Source: Phyllobacterium calauticae
GTDB taxonomy: Bacteria > Pseudomonadota > Alphaproteobacteria > Rhizobiales > Rhizobiaceae
Reading direction: 5' to 3'
Length of the DNA stretch: 64,000 nt
Assembly: GCF_019991125.1 (NCBI RefSeq)
Contig: NZ_JAGENB010000001.1
Location: 868,001 to 932,000 of the forward strand
The notes under the pieces are model-generated. The model ran no database searches, was not told where the DNA came from, and saw only the letters and a program-made list of their open reading frames with translations. Every line of letters begins with the position of its first letter. The first letter of the stretch is position 1. The position numbers were made by a program, and so were the translations under genes. Below are positions 1-9,508 of the stretch, one piece after another.

Positions 1-260
1 AAGCCGGACTTGGGAAAACGGGCAGCTTCATGCAGCAGGTGCTCGCCGCCGCCAAAGCCGATTTCGAGCCGGACCTTGTCGACCTCCGCAGTAAAAAGAC
101 TGCGAAGGTCGCCGGGTGCAGGTTCCGACAGATCCAGTTTCAGCAGCGGCAGCAACTCGTCGCGGATGGAGCGTTGCAGGGGCCGCAGTGTCTTGCCATT
201 GCGTCTGCCGAAAAACGCTTCCGTTGAGCGCTCGCGCCTGGGCTCTTCTGTATCTGTCAT
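1..260 (-). CDS. trmB: tRNA (guanine-N7)-methyltransferase, N-terminal part
   Basis: The reverse strand from an ATG at 260 reads [20 protein letters not shown] and continues to the window edge, giving about 86 residues with no stop. It ends in a motif I-like SAM-binding stretch, [10 protein letters not shown]. TrmB makes m7G46 in the variable loop of tRNA using S-adenosylmethionine. The gene lies 22 bp downstream of metK in the same direction, so it is probably cotranscribed with the enzyme that makes its methyl donor. The C-terminal two thirds lie outside the window. The family call rests on the N-terminal sequence and the metK neighbourhood. Confidence 0.85.
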   Translation of the reverse strand, partial: MTDTEEPRRERSTEAFFGRRNGKTLRPLQRSIRDELLPLLKLDLSEPAPGDLRSLFTAEVDKVRLEIGFGGGEHLLHEAARFPKSG

Positions 261-282
261 CATCTTCAATCAAACTGGCTGC

Positions 283-1548
283 TTACGCAGCCAGTGCGCT
301 CTTCAACTGCTTGGCCAGATCGGTCTTTTCCCAGGAGAACGAACCGTCACGACCGGGCTTGCGGCCGAAATGGCCATAGGCCGATGTCTTGGCGTAGATC
401 GGCTTGTTCAGGTCAAGATGCTTGCGGATGCCCGTCGGCGAAAGGTCCATGACCTTGCGCAGGGCAGCTTCCACGGCATCTTCATTCACCTTGCCGGTGC
501 CATGCAGGTCAACATAGACCGACAGAGGCTGAGCAACACCGATGGCATAGGACAGCTGGATCGTGCAGCGATCGGCAAAGCCGGCGGCGACAACATTCTT
601 GGCGAGATAGCGCGCTGCATAGGCAGCAGAGCGGTCAACCTTGGTGGTGTCCTTGCCGGAGAATGCACCGCCGCCATGGGGCGCCGCGCCGCCATAGGTG
701 TCCACGATGATCTTGCGGCCTGTCAGCCCTGCATCGCCGTCCGGTCCGCCGATGACAAACTTGCCGGTCGGGTTGATGTACCAGACGCAATTGTCGGCAA
801 TCTTGAGATCGCCAAGCGCTTCGCGGATGTAGGGTTCAACGACCTTGCGAACCTTTTTGGAATCCCAGCTGGCATCCAGATGCTGTGTCGAAAGAACGAT
901 CTGCGTCGCTTCCGCCGCTACGCCATCGACGTAACGAACCGTCACCTGGCTCTTGGCATCGGGGCCAAGCCGGCCGGCCTCACCCTCGCCCTTGTGGCGG
1001 GCGGCGGCGAGAAGCTCGAGAATCTTGTGCGAATAATAGATCGGAGCCGGCATCAGGTCCGGTGTTTCCCGGCAGGCATAGCCGAACATGATACCCTGAT
1101 CGCCTGCGCCCTCTTCGCCCTGACGGTCAGATGCATTGTCGACGCCCTGCGCAATGTCGGCCGACTGCGGATGCAGCAGCACGTCAATCTTTGCAGTCTT
1201 CCAGCTGAAGCCCTCCTGCTCATAGCCGATATCGCGGATCGCACGGCGGGCGGCAGCGCGGAAGCGGGAGGGATTGATGACCGGATGACCCTTGGCGTCA
1301 TGAACAACGGCGCCGTTCTTGTCCTTCTTGAGCAGCGTGTCGGGGACACGCACTTCACCGGCAATAACAACCCGGTTGGTCGTTGCCAAGGTTTCACAGG
1401 CAATACGCACAGTCCACGGATCAACACCCGTCTTCTTTGCTTCCTTATAAATCATGTCGACGATTTCATCGGAAATACGGTCGCAAACCTTATCTGGATG
1501 ACCTTCCGATACAGACTCACTGGTAAAAAGATAGGAACTGCGTGTCAC
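283..1548 (-). CDS. metK: S-adenosylmethionine synthetase
   Basis: MetK condenses methionine and ATP to S-adenosylmethionine in the cytoplasm. Visible hallmarks are the ATP-binding HPDK motif (residues 17-20), the hexapeptide GAGDQG in [12 protein letters not shown], and the phosphate-binding GGGAFSGKD loop. I place the start at a GTG at 1548, preceded by the Shine-Dalgarno-like AGAGGGG, giving 421 residues ([20 protein letters not shown]). A longer frame reaches 1581 but adds 11 residues without resemblance to the family. It sits between the HTH regulator upstream and trmB downstream, the usual order in rhizobia and Brucella. Confidence 0.97.
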   Translation of the reverse strand: MTRSSYLFTSESVSEGHPDKVCDRISDEIVDMIYKEAKKTGVDPWTVRIACETLATTNRVVIAGEVRVPDTLLKKDKNGAVVHDAKGHPVINPSRFRAAARRAIRDIGYEQEGFSWKTAKIDVLLHPQSADIAQGVDNASDRQGEEGAGDQGIMFGYACRETPDLMPAPIYYSHKILELLAAARHKGEGEAGRLGPDAKSQVTVRYVDGVAAEATQIVLSTQHLDASWDSKKVRKVVEPYIREALGDLKIADNCVWYINPTGKFVIGGPDGDAGLTGRKIIVDTYGGAAPHGGGAFSGKDTTKVDRSAAYAARYLAKNVVAAGFADRCTIQLSYAIGVAQPLSVYVDLHGTGKVNEDAVEAALRKVMDLSPTGIRKHLDLNKPIYAKTSAYGHFGRKPGRDGSFSWEKTDLAKQLKSALAA

Positions 1549-1713
1549 GGGAAACCCCTCTTGAAACAAACGTACGCCCATTCCACAGGGAACGAGCCTG
1601 CGTAGTGTTTGCCAAGGTCCAGGGATTCAGTCAATCGCTTTCGTTTTCAAACAAACAGCATTGGAAGAATTTTTCTACTGTTTGAACGGAAAGATCGACA
1701 GGCCAACGGGAAT

Positions 1714-2133
1714 CTATCCTTCGGGATCTTCTTCGTGGCTCAATGTCCGCACCAGATCGAGGATTTTCCGGCGAATCTTCGGGTCGCCGATCTTGGCGAA
1801 GGCACGCGCAAGCTGTATCCCCTCGGAGCTGTTGAGAAAGCCCACCACGTATGTGTTGTCACTTTCCTCCTCGAACCCCTGCACCTTCTCCGGCTGGTCG
1901 GGCATATCATCAAAGAAAAACGTGACGGGTACGTTGAGAACGTTGCCAATCGCTTGCAGACGGCTGGCACCTACCCGGTTGACACCCTTCTCGTATTTTT
2001 GAATTTGCTGAAATGTAATTCCCAGGCTATCGCCTAGTCTTTCCTGGCTGAGGCCAACCATGTTCCGGCGCAGACGGATTCGGGCGCCCACATGGACGTC
2101 AACTGGGTTCGGTCGCTTTTTATTATCGGGCAT
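1714..2133 (-). CDS. phrR: XRE-family transcriptional regulator, PhrR/PraR-like
   Basis: A 139-residue DNA-binding protein. Residues about 13-70 form a Cro/CI helix-turn-helix (ARIRLRRNMVGLSQERLGDSLGITFQQIQKYEKG, split here only for reading, with the recognition helix around ITFQQIQKYE). The C-terminal half is acidic and ends in SHEEDPEG. A protein of this type beside the apolipoprotein N-acyltransferase gene is what I recall as the acid-inducible PhrR of Sinorhizobium (lnt there is called actA), related to PraR. The gene lies between lnt and metK and has a good sigma70-like promoter upstream at 2170-2198. The symbol is by synteny and similarity. Confidence 0.85.
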   Translation of the reverse strand: MPDNKKRPNPVDVHVGARIRLRRNMVGLSQERLGDSLGITFQQIQKYEKGVNRVGASRLQAIGNVLNVPVTFFFDDMPDQPEKVQGFEEESDNTYVVGFLNSSEGIQLARAFAKIGDPKIRRKILDLVRTLSHEEDPEG

Positions 2134-2169
2134 GAAAATCTCATTCGTATGAAATGGGGCTGAAAACTA

Positions 2170-2198
2170 ATTTTATCATCAATGTATCAACAGACCAA
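2170..2198 (-). promoter_or_regulatory. Predicted sigma70-type promoter of the phrR-like gene
   Basis: On the reverse strand TTGGTC (2193-2198) and TAAAAT (2170-2175) are separated by exactly 17 bases. Transcription would start about 30 bases before the ATG at 2133. This lies in the AT-rich 100 bp between lnt and the regulator, so the regulator and possibly metK-trmB could be transcribed independently of lnt. It is a pattern match only. Confidence 0.4.
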
Positions 2199-2233
2199 AT
2201 ATAACGGTATTCGACAGGGCAAAGGTAAAAAAG

Positions 2234-3823
2234 TCAACCGAGACGCCTTCTATCCCGATAAAAATACGCCAGTACGGCAGCAAAAAGCAGACCGAGTACA
2301 ATCAGAAATTGAAATCTGCGTAAGCCTTCACTTAATGGTAGTTGAACCCTACCGGGAAGCGCCACATCGACCACACCCACTGCATTCAGTGCCAGGGCAT
2401 CGATGATTCGACCGTAGGGATCGACAACCGCTGATAGTCCATTGTTGGCGGCGCGGACAAGCGGCAAACCCTGCTCGACCGCGCGCAATTGCGCCTGGCG
2501 GAAGTGCTGATACGGACCCGGCGTATCGCCATACCATGCATCATTGGTCACATTGATGATCGCGTCGGCCGCCGGCCCCTGATACCCCATTTCAGCCGGA
2601 AAGATCGCTTCATAGCAGATGAGCGGCAAAGCGGTGAGATTGTCGCTCACCTTGAGCGACTGCTTGGAGGCGCCTGCGGTAAACCCGCCAGGCATTCCAG
2701 CAATTTCGCTCAAACCCAGGCTGCGCAGAATGCCTTCGAGCGGCAGATATTCCCCGAACGGAACCAGATGCACCTTGTCGGCAGCACCGGTAATCTCACC
2801 GGCATCATTGATGCTGTAGATCGTGTTGTAATACAGCGGCGGCTGATTGCCTCCCGGCTCCTCCATCCGCACGGCCCCGGCGAGCAGGACTTGCCCCTCT
2901 TTCAGCATTCCGGCAATGGCCCGCAACGCGTCGGGTGTTTTCGTCAGGATATAGGGGACCGCTGTTTCCGGCCAGACAATCACGTCGGGTGCGGGCGCAC
3001 CGGATCGGGGTGGCTTGCCGCTCATGGCGAGATATTTATCAAGAATATCGCGGCGTGCTTCCACGTCAAACTTCAGATCCTGCGCGATCGACGGCTGAAC
3101 GATACGAACATTGGGGCCCTTTGCGACAAGGCTGGCTGTCTGCAGCCTGTAAAACCCGTACCCCGCATGGGCGCACACCAGGATCAGCGCGACAACCAGG
3201 CCCGTTCTGATATCCCGGCGGCCAGCAAGCAGGGCGGGCATGGAAAACACCGCCACGGCCAGCGCATTCATGCCCAGGAGGCCGACAAAAACCGATGACT
3301 GCATGAGAACGGGAACCGGCATCGCCGCATAACCGATCGCATTCCAGGGGAAACCGGTGAGCACAATGGAACGCAGCCACTCGGTAATACCGAAGGCAAA
3401 CGCCAGCGACAGAACACGGCCCATCCCTTCACTCCAGAACAGCCGGGCCAGCGCTGCGGCAAAAGCGTAGAAAACGGCGAGAACGGCCGGCAGTCCAAGC
3501 ACAGCAAGCGGAATTGCCCAGGCAAAGCCGGCAGCGTCCACCAGCAGTGCATTCCCCAGCCACCAGAGGCCAAAGACGAAATAGCCGAAACCAAACCACC
3601 AGCCAATCATGGCTGCCGGCCAAAGCCTGCGGAGAGGCCCGGCGCCCGCATTGTCGACGGCACCGTCAATCAGCCAGACAAGAACCGGAAAGGAGATGAA
3701 GCAGACGGCAAAAAAATCATAGGGCGGCAGCGCGAAACTGGCCAGCGCACCCATGAAAAACGCCAGCGCAACACGCTTCCATCCCCACAGCAGGATGATT
3801 TCTCCGGCCAGACGCTGGATCAT
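2234..3823 (-). CDS. lnt: Apolipoprotein N-acyltransferase
   Basis: An inner-membrane enzyme that adds the third acyl chain to the N-terminal cysteine of lipoproteins. About six hydrophobic segments occupy the first 220 residues, followed by a periplasmic nitrilase-like domain. The catalytic triad is visible as Glu286 (VWPETAVP), Lys350 (KVHLVPFGEYLP) and Cys403 (LICYEAIFP), counted from the ATG at 3823. A final membrane segment is near the C-terminus. The frame stays open upstream to a TTG at 3880, directly after the corC stop. I prefer the ATG at 3823 (MIQRLAGEIILLWGWKR), which puts the first transmembrane helix at the N-terminus. Length 529 residues is normal. Confidence 0.95.
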   Translation of the reverse strand: MIQRLAGEIILLWGWKRVALAFFMGALASFALPPYDFFAVCFISFPVLVWLIDGAVDNAGAGPLRRLWPAAMIGWWFGFGYFVFGLWWLGNALLVDAAGFAWAIPLAVLGLPAVLAVFYAFAAALARLFWSEGMGRVLSLAFAFGITEWLRSIVLTGFPWNAIGYAAMPVPVLMQSSVFVGLLGMNALAVAVFSMPALLAGRRDIRTGLVVALILVCAHAGYGFYRLQTASLVAKGPNVRIVQPSIAQDLKFDVEARRDILDKYLAMSGKPPRSGAPAPDVIVWPETAVPYILTKTPDALRAIAGMLKEGQVLLAGAVRMEEPGGNQPPLYYNTIYSINDAGEITGAADKVHLVPFGEYLPLEGILRSLGLSEIAGMPGGFTAGASKQSLKVSDNLTALPLICYEAIFPAEMGYQGPAADAIINVTNDAWYGDTPGPYQHFRQAQLRAVEQGLPLVRAANNGLSAVVDPYGRIIDALALNAVGVVDVALPGRVQLPLSEGLRRFQFLIVLGLLFAAVLAYFYRDRRRLG

Positions 3824-3880
3824 GCCATGCCCCACCCTTGGTGATTTTTCGTCAGTATTAGCGGGTGAGACTTGCGCCAA

Positions 3881-4969
3881 TCATTCGTCCATTTCAGCGG
3901 GTTCATCCGCCGCGCCCGGACGCGGAGGACGCGGGCGGCGCTCGGCATGGCGCAGCGGCACGATGCGAACCTTGCGGATACGGCGCGGGTCGGCTTCGAG
4001 CACATGAAACTCATAACCCGGAACCGCCTGGACCATTTCGCCGCGCACGGGAATACGCCCGAGAATCGAGAAGATCAGACCACCGACCGTGTCGACGTCT
4101 TCGCCATGCTCGCCAACGACAAAGCCGGACCCGATCTTTCCGGCGACCTCTTCAAGATCGGCGCGGGCATCGGCGATGAAGACGCCTTCCGGCTCCTCCA
4201 TGATCATCACTTCGTCGTCGTCGTGCTCGTCTTCAATATTGCCGACGACCATTTCGACGATATCTTCCAGCGACACCAGGCCGTCGGTCCCGCCGTACTC
4301 ATCGATAACCAGCGCGATCTGAATGCGTTGTGCCTGCATGCGGCCCATCAGGTCATTGGCAAGCATCGAGGGCGGCACGAAAAGGATCGGCCGCATGAGA
4401 CTGAGCTCTGCAATGGTCTTGGTCAGTTCGACATTGCTCAGATCAAACTTGGCAGCAGCCGGTGCCTTGGGTGCCTTCGCCGAAGTTCGGCGCTGGGTCT
4501 TCACCCTGGAAATCTTGGTGATGTAATTGACCACATCACGGATATGCACCATGCCGCGCGGATCATCCAGGGTTTCCGCGAAAACCGGCATGCGCGAATG
4601 GCCGGATTTTTCGAAAACCTCCAGCAGATCGCCGAGAGTCGTGGTGATATCAACGGCCTCAATATCGGCGCGAGGGATCATCACATCTTCCACGCGCAAT
4701 TCGCGCAGGCGCAGGATGTTGTGAAGCATGGCGCGTTCTTCCGGCGAAAACGCCGTATCGCCATTATCCGTGCCCGCCAGCGCCGCATCGATATCCTCTC
4801 GCAGGGATGTGCCCGGGCGAGCGCGCAGAAATGGAAAAATTGCAGTGAGAAGCGAGCGCTTTTCGGTTGCGGGCGCTCTGGTGCTACTTTGCCCCTCGGC
4901 GTCACTCTCCTGCCCGGTTATGCCCTTGGCGGGCGCGGCAGGATCGTTCTGGTGCGACGTGTCAGACAT
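3881..4969 (-). CDS. corC: CBS-domain hemolysin/CorC family protein
   Basis: A 362-residue protein with a low-complexity N-terminus, a CBS domain pair (about residues 95-215, with signatures VEDVMIPRADIEAVD and GHSRMPVFAETLDDPRGMVHIRDV) and a C-terminal CorC_HlyC transporter-associated domain (about 255-335, EGVFIADARADLEEV). It has no membrane domain of its own. Family members are linked to magnesium/cobalt efflux (CorC) and were historically called TlyC hemolysins. It sits between ybeY and lnt, as in many proteobacteria (ybeZ-ybeY-ybeX-lnt), so it is the YbeX equivalent. The start is MSDTSHQ at 4969. Its exact role is not settled. Confidence 0.92.
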   Translation of the reverse strand: MSDTSHQNDPAAPAKGITGQESDAEGQSSTRAPATEKRSLLTAIFPFLRARPGTSLREDIDAALAGTDNGDTAFSPEERAMLHNILRLRELRVEDVMIPRADIEAVDITTTLGDLLEVFEKSGHSRMPVFAETLDDPRGMVHIRDVVNYITKISRVKTQRRTSAKAPKAPAAAKFDLSNVELTKTIAELSLMRPILFVPPSMLANDLMGRMQAQRIQIALVIDEYGGTDGLVSLEDIVEMVVGNIEDEHDDDEVMIMEEPEGVFIADARADLEEVAGKIGSGFVVGEHGEDVDTVGGLIFSILGRIPVRGEMVQAVPGYEFHVLEADPRRIRKVRIVPLRHAERRPRPPRPGAADEPAEMDE

Positions 4970-4974
4970 GGTCC

Positions 4975-5562
4975 TCAATCGGATTGATCGTCAGTGACCG
5001 ATAGCGCATATGGGTCAGGAATGGCAAGATGCGCGAGAATTTTACGCTCCAGACCTTCCATCTCTTCCGCTTCGCTCTCGATAATATGATCATAGCCCAG
5101 CAGATGCAAAAAGCCGTGCACGATCAGATGCGTCAAATGATGGTCGAAAGGTTTCTGTTCATCGGCAGCTTCACGCTCGACCGTTTCCCGTGCGATGACG
5201 ATGTCGCCGAGCATGGGGCCGGGTTTCTGGCCGGGCTTGATCGGAAAGGCGGGAAATGACAGCACATTGGTTGGCTTGTCCTTGTCGCGCCAGTCATTGT
5301 TGAGTTCGCGGATCGCCGCGTCGTCGGTAAAGACGAGGCTGAGTTCACTCACCGGTTGCGGGCCGCCATCCAATGTCTGCCATGCAGCAGCAATGGCCTT
5401 TTCGGCAAGCGCCTGCAGGGTGGCCTCCTCGGGCCAGCCGTCGGTTTCAACGAGAATATCGGTATCGATCAAAATTGTACCATCAAGCGTTGGATATCTT
5501 TCGAGCACTCGGCCCGTTGAGTCGGATAGCGCGGTTTTCAAGAACCGGAGCGCCGTGGACAT
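4975..5562 (-). CDS. ybeY: Endoribonuclease YbeY, 16S rRNA maturation
   Basis: A single-strand-specific metallo-endoribonuclease involved in 16S rRNA 3' maturation and ribosome quality control. The zinc-binding signature [11 protein letters not shown] is at residues 149-159, and the LSFPAFP and MLGDIVIA core stretches are present. From the ATG at 5562 the protein is 195 residues with about 28 extra N-terminal residues relative to the usual beginning (around [10 protein letters not shown]). No convincing internal ATG exists, so the true start may be a non-ATG codon near 5475. The 3' end is 5 bases before the corC start, consistent with an operon phoH-ybeY-corC-lnt. Confidence 0.95.
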   Translation of the reverse strand: MSTALRFLKTALSDSTGRVLERYPTLDGTILIDTDILVETDGWPEEATLQALAEKAIAAAWQTLDGGPQPVSELSLVFTDDAAIRELNNDWRDKDKPTNVLSFPAFPIKPGQKPGPMLGDIVIARETVEREAADEQKPFDHHLTHLIVHGFLHLLGYDHIIESEAEEMEGLERKILAHLAIPDPYALSVTDDQSD

Positions 5563-5633
5563 TGTAGTCCATAAACGCCGGAAGTGCAGAAAATCGCATC
5601 AGACGGCCAACGGGATGGAGTGATCGAAATATC

Positions 5634-6653
5634 TCAGGGCTTGGCGCCTTCCTTGTCGTAGGCACGGACGATTGCCGCAACAAGCGGATGGCGGACAACG
5701 TCCACATCCGAGAAGCGGACTGTGACAATACCGCTGACGCCGTCGAGAATTCTCAGCGCTTCAACCAGACCGGATTTCTGGCCAGGAGGAAGATCGACCT
5801 GACTGGGATCACCGGTGATGATCATGCGTCCGTTTTCACCAAGGCGGGTGAGAAACATCTTCATCTGCATGGCTGTCGTGTTCTGCGCCTCATCAAGAAT
5901 GATGGCAGAATGCGCCAGCGTGCGTCCGCGCATGAAAGCCAGCGGTGCAATTTCGATGACACCGGCAGCAATGGCCCGCTCGACCTTGTCGGCGGGCATC
6001 ATGTCATACAGCGCATCATAGAGCGGCCGCAGATACGGATCGACCTTTTCCTTCATATCGCCGGGCAGGAAGCCAAGACGTTCACCAGCCTCCACGGCCG
6101 GACGCGACAGAATGATCCGGTCCACCAGACCACGTTCCAGAAGCATGGCGGCATGGGCAACGGCCAGATAGGTCTTGCCGGTACCGGCAGGGCCGACGCC
6201 GAACACCATTTCCGAGCGGTCCAGTGCCCGCATATAGGCATCCTGTGTGGGCGTGCGGGCAAAAATCGTCTTCTTGCGGGTCGATATCTGGGCTGCAGCC
6301 ATCTTGCTCTTGTTTTCCATGCTGGGAAGCGTCAGTTGATCGTCGGCGGCAATAGCCATGCGCAAAGCGCCATCCACATCGGATGCCGAAATATCATGGC
6401 CCTTCTGCAGCTGTTCATAGAGCTGGTCGAGAGCCCTTCGGGCCTGTTCGGTCGCGCCCGGTTCACCGCGAATCGCAAGCTGGTTTCCCTTGGAGCGGAC
6501 ATCGACACCCAACTTCTGCTCGATGCGGGCAAGGTTCTCGTCGAACTGACCGAACAAGGCGCTTGCCAGCCGGTTATTGTCGAATGTCAGTACGATATGC
6601 GCCAGATCCGAGGCCCCTGACGGAGCGGGTTTCAGCTTTTCGGTGGCGGTCAA
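5634..6653 (-). CDS. phoH: PhoH-family ATPase (YbeZ)
   Basis: A 339-residue PhoH-like P-loop ATPase. An N-terminal KH-like region (about 18-80, NLARIEQKLGVDVRSKGNQL) precedes the ATPase domain with Walker A GPAGTGKT at residues 154-161 and Walker B-like AIILDEAQN. The C-terminal region carries the conserved TGDPSQVDLP. PhoH/YbeZ proteins are usually encoded next to ybeY and are thought to act with it in RNA metabolism, possibly as an RNA helicase/NTPase. It lies 31 bp after miaB in the same direction, so miaB-phoH-ybeY-corC-lnt looks like one transcription unit. Confidence 0.95.
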   Translation of the reverse strand: MTATEKLKPAPSGASDLAHIVLTFDNNRLASALFGQFDENLARIEQKLGVDVRSKGNQLAIRGEPGATEQARRALDQLYEQLQKGHDISASDVDGALRMAIAADDQLTLPSMENKSKMAAAQISTRKKTIFARTPTQDAYMRALDRSEMVFGVGPAGTGKTYLAVAHAAMLLERGLVDRIILSRPAVEAGERLGFLPGDMKEKVDPYLRPLYDALYDMMPADKVERAIAAGVIEIAPLAFMRGRTLAHSAIILDEAQNTTAMQMKMFLTRLGENGRMIITGDPSQVDLPPGQKSGLVEALRILDGVSGIVTVRFSDVDVVRHPLVAAIVRAYDKEGAKP

Positions 6654-6684
6654 TCGGCTCTCCTTACCAAAAGGTGTTCAGTGC

Positions 6685-8124
6685 TTATATAGTCCCGTCG
6701 CTCGTCGTTTCCATCTCACGAACCCCAATCAGGCTGTTGGTTCCCGTGCTGATGATTCGTACCCTGATTATGTCGCCGATTTCGCCCCCATGTACATCGA
6801 TAATTACAGGTTGTAACCAGGGAGATCGGCCAACCATCTGTCCGGGTTCCCGCCCGGCCTTTTCGATCAGCACGTCCATGGTTTGACCGACCAGACTGCG
6901 CTGGAATGCATATTGCTGTTCGGACAGCAGTGCCTGCAGGCGCTGCAACCTTTCGTCCTTCACGGCTTCGGGGACATGATCTTCCATATCCGCACCAGGC
7001 GTGCCGGGGCGGGGCGAGTATTTGAACGAATAAGCCGCGGCGTAGGTGACGTCGCGCACGATCTGCAGCGTCGCCTCGAAATCCTCGTCGGTCTCGCCGG
7101 GAAAGCCGACGATGAAATCCCCGGAAAGGGCAATGTCCGAGCGCGCCTCGCGAATCCGGTTGATCAGCCGCACATATTCCGCAGCCGTATGCCTGCGGTT
7201 CATGGCCTTGAGAATGCGGTCCGACCCCGCCTGTACCGGCAGGTGCAGATAGGGCATCAGCATGGGCAAGTCGCGGTGGGCATGGATCAGCGTGTCGTCC
7301 ATATCGCGCGGATGGCTGGTCACGTAGCGCAGGCGCGCAATGCCGGGTATCTCAGCCAGCCGGTAGAGCAGCTCGCCCAATCCCCACTCGCGCCCGTCGG
7401 CGCCTTCGCCATGCCAGGCATTGACGTTCTGGCCGAGCAGGGTCAGTTCGCGCACACCGGCATCAGCCAGCTTTTCGGCTTCCTTCAAGATCTGCGCGAC
7501 CGGTCGCGAGACTTCCGAACCGCGGGTGTAGGGCACAACGCAGAATGTGCAGAACTTGTCGCACCCCTCCTGGACAGTCAAAAAAGCCGTCACACCACGG
7601 CTTCTTGTCTGCTCCTTGCGGGGAGCCGGCAGATGCTCGAACTTGTCTTCGATCGCATATTCCGTCTCGACGACCCGCTCGCCCTGCCGCACGCGGGCAA
7701 GCGCCTGCGGCAGGCGATGATAGGTCTGCGGACCGACCACCAGATCCACCACCGGCGCGCGGCGGGTGATCTCGTCGCCTTCTGCCTGTGCCACGCAACC
7801 GGCAACGCCGACGGTCAGATCGCGGCCTTCTTTGGCGCGGGCGTCCTTCATCTTGCGCAGGCGGCCGAGCGCCGAATAGAGTTTTTCCGAGGCTTTCTCG
7901 CGAATATGACAGGTGTTGATCAACACCAGATCAGCGTCCTCCGCCGTATCGGTGGGGCTATAGCCTTCCGCCGCCAGACTGTCCGTCATACGCTGGCTGT
8001 CATAGACATTCATCTGGCAGCCATAGGTCTTCACATAGACCTTGCGCGTGTTCGCAAGTGCTGGCGAAATGGGTACTGTTCCGGATGTCTCGTCCGGTTT
8101 ATGCGGGGTGCTGATATCGTCCAT
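6685..8124 (-). CDS. miaB: tRNA-2-methylthio-N6-dimethylallyladenosine synthase
   Basis: A radical-SAM methylthiotransferase that converts i6A37 to ms2i6A37 in tRNAs reading UNN codons. The N-terminal UPF0004 domain has cluster-binding Cys36 (GCQMN), Cys72 (NTCHIRE) and Cys110 (AGCVAQ). The radical-SAM CxxxCxxC motif is Cys188/192/195 in [19 protein letters not shown] domain follows at the C-terminus ([21 protein letters not shown]). Length 479 is slightly above average because of a short N-terminal tail. It lies between the acyltransferase gene and phoH, all on the minus strand. Confidence 0.97.
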   Translation of the reverse strand: MDDISTPHKPDETSGTVPISPALANTRKVYVKTYGCQMNVYDSQRMTDSLAAEGYSPTDTAEDADLVLINTCHIREKASEKLYSALGRLRKMKDARAKEGRDLTVGVAGCVAQAEGDEITRRAPVVDLVVGPQTYHRLPQALARVRQGERVVETEYAIEDKFEHLPAPRKEQTRSRGVTAFLTVQEGCDKFCTFCVVPYTRGSEVSRPVAQILKEAEKLADAGVRELTLLGQNVNAWHGEGADGREWGLGELLYRLAEIPGIARLRYVTSHPRDMDDTLIHAHRDLPMLMPYLHLPVQAGSDRILKAMNRRHTAAEYVRLINRIREARSDIALSGDFIVGFPGETDEDFEATLQIVRDVTYAAAYSFKYSPRPGTPGADMEDHVPEAVKDERLQRLQALLSEQQYAFQRSLVGQTMDVLIEKAGREPGQMVGRSPWLQPVIIDVHGGEIGDIIRVRIISTGTNSLIGVREMETTSDGTI

Positions 8125-8133
8125 GCGAGGCTT

Positions 8134-9003
8134 CTAAAGCTTTTTGAGGCCTTTGAGAATAGCAGAGTCACCCGGAATGGCTGACTCCGGCGTTTCTCCC
8201 GCCGCCGTGACAAGATCCCGGCCAAGGAGCGACGACAACATCATCTCCCTCACCCGCTTCTCCATCAACCGTGCCAGCATCTTGCGGTTTGTCTTGCTGT
8301 CGATGGTCATCGGTTCGCCGAACCAGACATCGACATCGATCGCACCGTCCTTCAAAAGCCCGATCAGGCTCGGTCCCAGCGGCACGTCGCCCGGCCAGGA
8401 AATGATCGGGCGATGGAAGCGGCCCATCGGCACGCCATGCACCCGCGTATAGGCAATCGCGACGGGTTGCACCGTCACTGTTTCCACGCTGGTTTCGCGG
8501 ATTGCCACCTGGGCGGCACCGAAAAGCGAGGTCTTGAAGGGCAGGACACGATTGCCGTCGGACGTGGTTCCCTCGGCAAACAGCACCATGACGTCACCGG
8601 CGGCCAGACGCGTTGCAATCTCGCTCGCCTGATCATGGGTCTTGCCGCGCTTTTCCCTCTCCACGAAGACGGAGCGCTGCAGTTTGGAGAGCATGCCGAA
8701 CAGTGGCCAGCTTGCCACTTCGATCTTGGCGATGAAGGACAATTCCTTGAGCGCCCCCAGCACCACGATATCGGTCCACGATGCGTGATTGGCCGCCAGC
8801 AGCAGCGGACGCTGCGTTGCCATGTCCCCATGCATGTGGATGCGCAAGCCAAGCAGTTTGGCAACGATGCGGTGATAGAAAATCGGAAACCGCTTGCGCA
8901 AGCCCCAGCCGGCCTTGAGGAAAAAGTACTGCAATGGCACCGAGATCAGGGTGACCAGCGCAAAAGCCGTTGCCGTGACAGTAAAACGGACCCAGGACAT
9001 CAT
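8134..9003 (-). CDS. plsC: 1-acyl-sn-glycerol-3-phosphate acyltransferase-like protein
   Basis: A 289-residue membrane-associated acyltransferase. An N-terminal hydrophobic segment (about 8-28) is followed by the catalytic HX4D motif in NHASWTD (His73, Asp78) and the substrate-binding FAEGTTSDG (142-150). The family transfers acyl chains to lysophosphatidic acid. In rhizobia a close relative (OlsA) acylates lyso-ornithine lipid, and the sequence alone does not separate these. The start follows the rimI stop by a single base, so it is probably coupled to tsaB-rimI upstream. Confidence 0.85.
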   Translation of the reverse strand: MMSWVRFTVTATAFALVTLISVPLQYFFLKAGWGLRKRFPIFYHRIVAKLLGLRIHMHGDMATQRPLLLAANHASWTDIVVLGALKELSFIAKIEVASWPLFGMLSKLQRSVFVEREKRGKTHDQASEIATRLAAGDVMVLFAEGTTSDGNRVLPFKTSLFGAAQVAIRETSVETVTVQPVAIAYTRVHGVPMGRFHRPIISWPGDVPLGPSLIGLLKDGAIDVDVWFGEPMTIDSKTNRKMLARLMEKRVREMMLSSLLGRDLVTAAGETPESAIPGDSAILKGLKKL

Positions 9004-9004
9004 G

Positions 9005-9508
9005 TCAGCGCGCCCGCTTCAGGTCACGGCGCATGGTCAGGGCCGCGGAACGGCCGCCCGCAGTTTCATAATAGCCGGGACGTTTGCCCACCTGCTTGAA
9101 TCCAAGACGGCGGTAGAGCGCCAGGGCCGGCATATTTGTCTCGTCAACCTCCAGAAACAGCATTTCCGCCCGGGCATTGTGCAGATGGCGCAGGGTCGCG
9201 TCCATCAAGGCATGGCCAAGACCACGCCGTTGCGCGGACGGCGCCACCGCAATCGTCAGGATTTCCGCCTCGTCGACAACGAGCCTTGCCAGCACAAAGC
9301 CGCCGGGAGGCGCAGATCGCCTGCCCTCTTCCCGCGCAATGAAGCCGAAGACATTCCCTTGCGTCATCAGCGCATGGAATTCCTCATCGCTCCATGGCTG
9401 GCTGAACGTCAGGGCGTGCAGCTTTGCCAGGTGAATCGAATCCGTGCTTGCCAACGGTTCAATAACAAAAGGACGGTTGCGCAGATTACCCAGGGGAAAG
9501 CCCATCAT
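9005..9508 (-). CDS. rimI: Ribosomal-protein-alanine N-acetyltransferase-like GNAT
   Basis: A 167-residue GNAT acetyltransferase with the acetyl-CoA loop AQRRGLGHALMDA and the C-terminal fold LFLEVDETNMPALALYRRLGFKQVGKRPGYY, both typical of RimI. RimI acetylates the N-terminal alanine of ribosomal protein S18. Its ATG overlaps the stop of tsaB as ATGA (9505-9508), so the two are translationally coupled. The tsaB-rimI pairing is widespread in bacteria and supports the assignment. Confidence 0.9.
   Translation of the reverse strand: MMGFPLGNLRNRPFVIEPLASTDSIHLAKLHALTFSQPWSDEEFHALMTQGNVFGFIAREEGRRSAPPGGFVLARLVVDEAEILTIAVAPSAQRRGLGHALMDATLRHLHNARAEMLFLEVDETNMPALALYRRLGFKQVGKRPGYYETAGGRSAALTMRRDLKRAR

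Noticed and set aside
10-1605. 531-codon plus-strand frame across metK
   Set aside because: Entirely antisense to metK and trmB; composition is that of a mirrored coding frame and no family is recognisable.
1549-1713. Possible SAM riboswitch upstream of metK
   Set aside because: I looked for a conserved pseudoknot or stem pattern in the 165 bp and could not identify one; no basis for a call.
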